A DNA stretch of 64,000 nt from Nymphaea colorata (taxonomy: Eukaryota; Streptophyta; Magnoliopsida; Nymphaeales; Nymphaeaceae), in contig NC_045138.2 of NCBI RefSeq assembly GCF_008831285.2, forward strand, positions 15,285,934 through 15,349,933, written 5' to 3'. The translations under genes and the position numbers were made by a program. The notes under the pieces are model-generated. The model had not been told where the DNA came from, made no database searches, and worked only from the letters and a program-made list of their open reading frames with translations. This document shows, piece after piece, positions 58,488 through 64,000 of the stretch. Each line of letters starts with the position of its first letter. Within the stretch, counting starts at the first letter, position 1.

Positions 58488-61147
58488 ATGAGAGCAGGAG
58501 CAAGCAGCCTACAGCAGACGCTCACCCCGGAGGCCGCCTCCGTCGTGAAACAGTCGGTGATGCTGGCCAGGAGAAGGGGGCACGCCCAGGTCACCCCACT
58601 CCATGTGGCCAACACCATGCTCTCCTCCTCCACCGGCCTCCTCCGCACCGCCTGCATGCAGTCGCACTCCCACCCCCTACAATGCAAAGCCCTCGAGCTC
58701 TGCTTCAACGTCGCCCTCAATCGCCTCCCCGCCACTTCCTCCACCACCACCTCCACCACTTTCCACCACCACCACCCTTCTCTCTCTAACGCCTTGGTTG
58801 CTGCATTCAAGCGCGCTCAGGCCCACCAGAGGCGCGGCTCCATCGAGAACCAGCAGCAGCCGCTGCTTGCAGTGAAGGTAGAGGTAGAGCAACTCATAAT
58901 CTCCATCCTAGACGATCCTAGCGTCAGCAGGGTGATGAGGGAGGCGGGTTTCTCGAGTACCCAAGTGAAGAATAACGTGGAACTGGCTGTCTCTCTCGAG
59001 ATCAGTTCCCATCCTTCTCTCTCTAAGCCAAAAGAGCCAAATTTAGGGTTCCCCATTTTGAATTCTGGCCTTAAACAGACTCCTTTCTCTAGCTTGGACT
59101 CTGTGAATAATGAAGACGTACTTAGTCTTGTGGACGCACTCTTAAGTAGGAGAAGGAAGAGTACTGTTGTTATAGGGGAGTGTCTAGTGACAGCAGAGAG
59201 CGTAGTGAGAGGGCTTGTAGGAAAGATTGAAAAGGGTGAGATTCCTGACCCTCTGAAGAGCGCTCAGTTTCTATCTCTCCCACTTTGCTCCTTTAGTCAT
59301 CAGTGTAAGGATGACGTCGAGCAGAAGCTGGGAGAGCTGAGGTGTGTGTTGAATAGGTGCATAGCAAGAGGGATTATCTTGTATGTAGGGGACCTGAAGT
59401 GGACAGCAGAGGTTACAGAAAGTTATGATGATCAAAGAAGGAAATATTTTTGCCCCATAGAGCATATAGTCCTCGAGATCGGAAGATTGGTGTCTGATTT
59501 TGTGGAAAGCGGGAGATTTTGGCTACTGGGAGTTGCAAGTTATCATACTTTTACTAGATGTAAGATGGGTCATCCTTCTCTGGAAAGTTTGTGGGGACTT
59601 CACCCCCTTCTCATTCCTGCAGGAAGCTTGGGACTTAGTTTGAATTCAGAAAGGTACTGTTTATCCAAACATTCTGTAAAGAATTTTTGTTATTCCTATA
59701 CATGTTTTGTTTTCTTTTTAAATTTGTCTCAAGCCTTTGGTTTCCAGGTCTTAATTCTTTGAAGGGTTTGCTATTTTCTCAGGGACATGCTGGGTAAAGG
59801 ACATGATGCTGGTGCCGGGAAGCAGCTTACTTGCTGTGCTGACTGCCTCAATAAGTTTGAGATGGATGTACAAGCATTAGCTAGAACCATCCACGGCAAC
59901 CCTACCAACCTACCTTTATGGATGCAGCAATGCAAAGATCAGAAATTGGATCCCCTTAGCAATGATTTGGTGAGTACAGCTCCTTTCTTGAATTTGATGC
60001 TGCGGTTCAGTGGAATTATAAATTGAGTCTCATTGGTGTGAGTGTTGCGCTTTGGCAGGATCAGTTTCAAATAAGAGAGCTTTGCAGGAAATGGAACGGT
60101 ATATGCAATTCTTTGCATAAGCAGCATAAGCAGCAGGCAGAAAACACCATGAGCTTCTTTTTTTCCTCTCCATCCTCTTCCGTTAAATTCTCGAGCAGCT
60201 GGAACCATACTGAACTAACCTCAACAAATCACTCCTGGGAGCAACACTCCATCTGCATTCCAGGAAGGCAAGCTACCACCCTCTTGGATCTTCCCAGCTG
60301 CAACTCTAGCCCTAACTCAAGAAATCCTGACGCAGACACAATGAAATTCAAGCAGTTCAATGCCGAAAGCCTGAACAGCCTCTGCAGTGCCCTTGAGCAG
60401 AAAGTGCACAGGCAGAAGGTCATCATTCCTGAAATTGCAAGCGTGGTCTTGCAGTGCAGGTCAGGGATGGTTAGAAGGAAAGGGTTGAGAACAAGGGAAA
60501 GAAAGGAAGACACATGGCTGCTGTTTGAAGGTGGGGATACAGAAGGCAAGGAAATAATTGCAAGGGAGCTAGCAAACCAGATTTTCAGCTCGGAGAAAAG
60601 TTTTGTTTCCATTGGGTTGAGCAGCTTCTCCTCAGTAAGAGCAGACCCATCTGAAGATTTCAGAGGCAAACGATGCAGAGAGGAACAGGATGGTTTCAGT
60701 TACTTTGGGAAGCTCAGTGAAGCCATAAGGTACAACCCTCACAGGGTTGTATTCCTAGAAGACATAGAGCAGGTGGACTATCACAGCATGATCAACATAA
60801 AGAGATCCATAGAGAGGGGGATGGTGTTTGGACCCGACGGTGATGAGGTTAGTGTTGGGGATGCCATCGTCATCATGAGTTGTGAGAGCTTTAGGTCCAA
60901 GTCCAGAGCCTGCTCTCCCTGTGTTAAGCAGAAATCAGGGGGCAGCAGTGAGGAAGTAGAGGAGGAGAGACTTAGCAGCGTTGAGTCTGGTGAGAGGGAC
61001 AATGGTAGCAGTCCATGCATTTCGTTAGATTTGAATCTGTCTGTGGAGGATAATGAAAGCGTGGAGCAGTATTGTGAGGTAGAGCTGCCCAAGTGTGTGG
61101 ACAGAAGTTTTGTTTTTGAGGTTGAAAGAGCCGAGAGATTTGTATAG
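58488..61147 (+). CDS. SMAX1-LIKE (SMXL) transcriptional repressor, SMXL3/4/5 clade
   Basis: Three exons (58488-59653, 59783-59969, 60059-61147; GT-AG, in frame) encode 813 residues. The N-terminal double Clp-N domain (about 1-170) opens with the clade-typical LTPEAASVVKQS..RRRGHAQVTPLHVA and has a His-rich linker insertion near 89-95. A degenerate first nucleotide-binding domain follows (STVVIGE near 225-231), then a middle region with CCADC. A second AAA-like domain contains WLLFEGGDTEGKE and VVFLEDIE. The EAR repression motif LDLNL is at 774-778 and would recruit TOPLESS. SMXL6/7/8/D53 proteins carry RGKT, which is needed for strigolactone-triggered MAX2-dependent degradation. Here the nearest sequence is RGKR (653-656), fitting the MAX2-resistant SMXL3/4/5 clade that promotes phloem formation in Arabidopsis. 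Length is close to SMXL3. The clade is an inference from memory. Confidence 0.92.
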
Positions 61148-61226
61148 AAACGTTTTTTTTTTTGTGGGAATTGTGGATTGGTTTTTAATTAGTATGTAAA
61201 AATTGGAACTGGTTCATGGGATCTGG

Positions 61227-61228
<2 letters not shown>

Positions 61229-61271
<43 letters not shown>
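61229..61271. repeat. (TC)n microsatellite downstream of the SMXL gene
   Basis: About 43 bases of CT/TC dinucleotide, 80 bases after the stop codon, probably in the 3' UTR or just beyond it. Confidence 0.95.
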
Positions 61272-61276
<5 letters not shown>

Positions 61277-64000
61277 GCATGCAAGTAAAAGTTTGCAGGT
61301 AGGCAGACTAAGGTGGCTAAACAGATAGAGGGCCATGCAGATAGCAGAGCTGAGATGGGCTCATGATCACGGTCATGTCTCGATCTTGCTTTGTGTTCTA
61401 TTTTTTAATGTGGTTTTGGCAACGTCGCCATGAAAATTGGCTAATTACTATAAAAGGAAAGAGTAAATATTTGTTATTGTTTAAGCACACGTTAATATTG
61501 AAGCATATAATGAGTGTTTACCACACCAAAAGAAAAAAGATTGCTTAAAGAACCTACCAAACGAATTGAGATCATCTCTCTCTCTCTCTCTCTCTTTTTG
61601 TTTTCAAATGATGGGTAGCAACTGGTCAGGCCGGATGGCTTCATGTCCTAGTTCTTGTCTTTGGAACCTCATTTTTTGGTTTGAATAAATTTGGGGCAAT
61701 TCCCCAACAGGTGTTATCCTGAATGTTTTCCCCTTTTTTTTTCTCTCTCTCTCTCTCCACAGTCCCGGCATTTTAGTTCTCCTTCAAAGACATATGTCTT
61801 TACTTGATTAATTGACGCTAATTTGAATGTTCGTTCAATGCCAATTTATCATTGTGCAAACACGCAAATGAGTTATTTACATGAGAACCCAAAATAGGAT
61901 ATGCTTTTAATGCTCACATATATATGTATTTGTCCGTTTCTATGCTTTTCCATACCTACAATACTAATTTAATTTGAAAACCTAAAGATCTTGTCGATCG
62001 GACAGCACGTCTGTGACATTCAGCGTGTTTTGTTGAAAAGATGTATGGAATATCAAGTCATTCAAATGGAAAAGATGAATCAATGTCAACAATCAGATGG
62101 GAGAATATATGAGTTTAAAACCTTCAGAAAAGCATGTCTTCGGATCAGAAATTAGTTGTGTCACATTTAAAACACTTGAGCAAAAGAATGTAACAATATA
62201 TCAACAAAACAGTGGCAAATTCTTCCACGTCAGCCTGATTGCCTTGTTTGACAAAAATGTACACACGAGAATGAACAATCTTGTAACTAGTTAACAGTAC
62301 AATATGAGAACTTGTTCTCAACCACAACTGCATGTAGATGAAAATTGATCCGACGGCTAAGATATGATCTATAGTCCCAGTCGATGTCGATTAAAGTTTT
62401 GGCAATTATTTTGATGTTTATAAGCTACCTTCCATAGGTGCTGCAAGTCAAAAAGGATATCGGAATCACCGGTAGTATTGACCGGAATGTTGGTCGGCGA
62501 TAGTTGAGGAAGCACTCTCAATCCATACGTATTCTTTGTCTTCTTTACTGCTTGATACAACTTTGACGTTGTGTTCATTAAACAAGTACCTAAATGGAAT
62601 TTATGCTTGTCCTTAGTTCAACTTTAGCTGCCTTTATGCTTCCTCTTGCTTCGCTATATTCTTTCCTTCCGTCCTCCATTCGGCCGATCAATGATTCACT
62701 TTATGGCGATCTTTTTCATCGTCATAAAGTATATCAGCAACTCAGAGAGAGAGAGAGAGTGAGTAGCGACCATATGAACTAAAGTTAATCTATATCCAGG
62801 GATTGGTGCAGTGTGGCAATTATGTTCAGTTGTTATATGGTCAGTGATGTTCCTGGTTTTAAGTGTTCTGCTTTTAGCAAAAGTTCAAGCAAGGTACACC
62901 TGCTGCATCAAGGTGGTACTCCTGAAGGATTTTGCCACTGTTCCCAAGAGGGTTCTGGTTTCCCTTCAACTTGTGCAGAAAAGTGGACATAAAGAGACTA
63001 GCAAGTGAAGAGCCGTCTAAATCTTGCCTTAAAATTGCTTTAGTTGAAGCTGTGAACCTCTAAAGGAAGGAATTTGATCAGATAATCGATTTTAAGTCAT
63101 ATTGAAGGTCGCATATATCCCACATTCAATTTGGAATGATCAGTCTTCACTCATTATGTAATATGGTAAGAATACGTAATCTGCAATGTTTTTCTCGTTG
63201 GCTGTTTGCTTGCATGCCTCCACCTTATTCTAATTACAATTTATACTCTTGATTATATTGGGCGACCTCGACAAGGTGGCGTTGGAGATATGGGAGGACC
63301 TCAAGCCTGTGATATAAGTTGAGATCCCCTATTTTAAAATAGATTTCATCGGCCTCATTAGTTTGGGGTGCACAGAGAAACCCACAGCCTAACTGAAGGC
63401 CAAATTTGCTCACCTAACCCTCATCCTTTTAAAATATAAGGTCTGCTTGTAGTATCTTGAGATGCCGCCCCCACCATGCTGAACCCTGTAAAGTTGAATA
63501 TAATGTGTAGAGAAAAAGAATTCAACTTCATATCCGAATCTGAGATAGTCGGTGATCGAGATCACTCTAGCACCACAACCTCTTTCTAACCAGCTAGCTT
63601 GCATCAATCTTTTTCGAACAATTAACGCTTGTATTAATACGTCGCACAAGGCCTTTTCCTAATTAACCATTAGGAGCATATTCTTTATCTTTTATAGTTT
63701 TAAGTCCTTTCTTTCGTCTCGTTTAAAAAAGAAGGTCCTTTCTTTCAAATCATCAGGATGGAGCTCGACGACTTCATGTCCTATCGATGCTTTGCTTTCA
63801 CTGTTATGGATGCCATTAAAGAATTCTTAGTGGCCGATATGAAAGAAAGGGGGCGGCTCCTGGTCATGTCGCGGGGCATATGCATGGTGAGTGGCAGGCC
63901 CAAAATAGCTCGTATCAACGGGCTCTATGAACGGAGATGACTTTGAGGTCAGACAAATTCATAATATATAACTGCCTCTGTGTAGGCCAACCTGATATCC
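61272..64000. other. Right end of window, no recognised gene
   Basis: Short CT tracts at about 61575-61595 and 61740-61757. Frames such as 62811-63008 and 63758-63940 (60 codons) are open but match no family I know. The latter might be the start of an exon that extends out of the window; I cannot support that further. Confidence 0.45.

Noticed and set aside
1-64000. CRISPR arrays, prokaryotic operons, tRNA and rRNA genes
   Set aside because: The window is plant nuclear DNA. I saw no regularly spaced repeats, no tRNA-like fold with A and B boxes and no rRNA sequence.

Overview
This is nuclear DNA of a flowering plant. It has GT-AG introns, plant-specific families (NDR1/HIN1-like LEA_2 proteins, an SMXL Clp-like repressor, an RH29-type RNA helicase, an ethylene-receptor fragment), plant L1 LINE and hAT remnants, Tourist-like MITEs, a TRIM-like element, and abundant (TC)n and (TA)n tracts. 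I cannot name the species. An early-diverging angiosperm such as a water lily is only a guess.

Region 1 (1-32.1 kb) is a local expansion of NDR1/HIN1-like (NHL) genes. A GC-rich NHL1/NHL12-type gene (1080-1700) stands apart. The rest is built from diverged repeats of one ancestral block carrying an NHL promoter and gene. Copy 1 ends in a strange 164-codon gene (8570-9064): it has NHL-type promoter, leader and 3' UTR, but the LEA_2 coding core is replaced by 11-residue repeats. Copy 2 was split by a 5.29-kb hAT-like element (9436-14723) that contains a decayed L1 LINE. It also gained a MITE and lost its promoter and the 5' half of its NHL gene (pseudogene near 18177-18545). Copies 3 and 4 hold intact NHL genes on + (20245-20955, 25494-26204). 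Each faces a convergent minus-strand NHL gene (22799-23548, 27750-28478), so a two-gene unit of about 5 kb has been tandemly duplicated. A short NHL scrap lies at about 31.8-32.1 kb.

Region 2 (29.45-30.81 kb) is a truncated, frameshifted ethylene-receptor pseudogene. It retains introns and covers the histidine-kinase part only.

Region 3 (32.86-39.67 kb) is a complete 11-exon DEAD-box helicase of the RH29/Dbp10/DDX54 type (833 aa), with a four-unit Arg/Gly/Ser tandem repeat at its C terminus.

Region 4 (39.7-58.4 kb) is gene-poor. It has one single-exon proline-rich membrane protein of unknown function (42574-43371, minus), a MITE, a TRIM-like element and microsatellites.

Region 5 (58.49-61.15 kb) is a three-exon SMXL gene (813 aa), most like the SMXL3/4/5 clade, with an EAR motif and two leader uORFs. 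Downstream to 64 kb I see no recognisable gene.

The best candidate for something undescribed is the 8570-9064 gene: a possible new protein made by putting an 11-mer repeat array, partly as an inverted repeat, inside a duplicated NHL regulatory shell.
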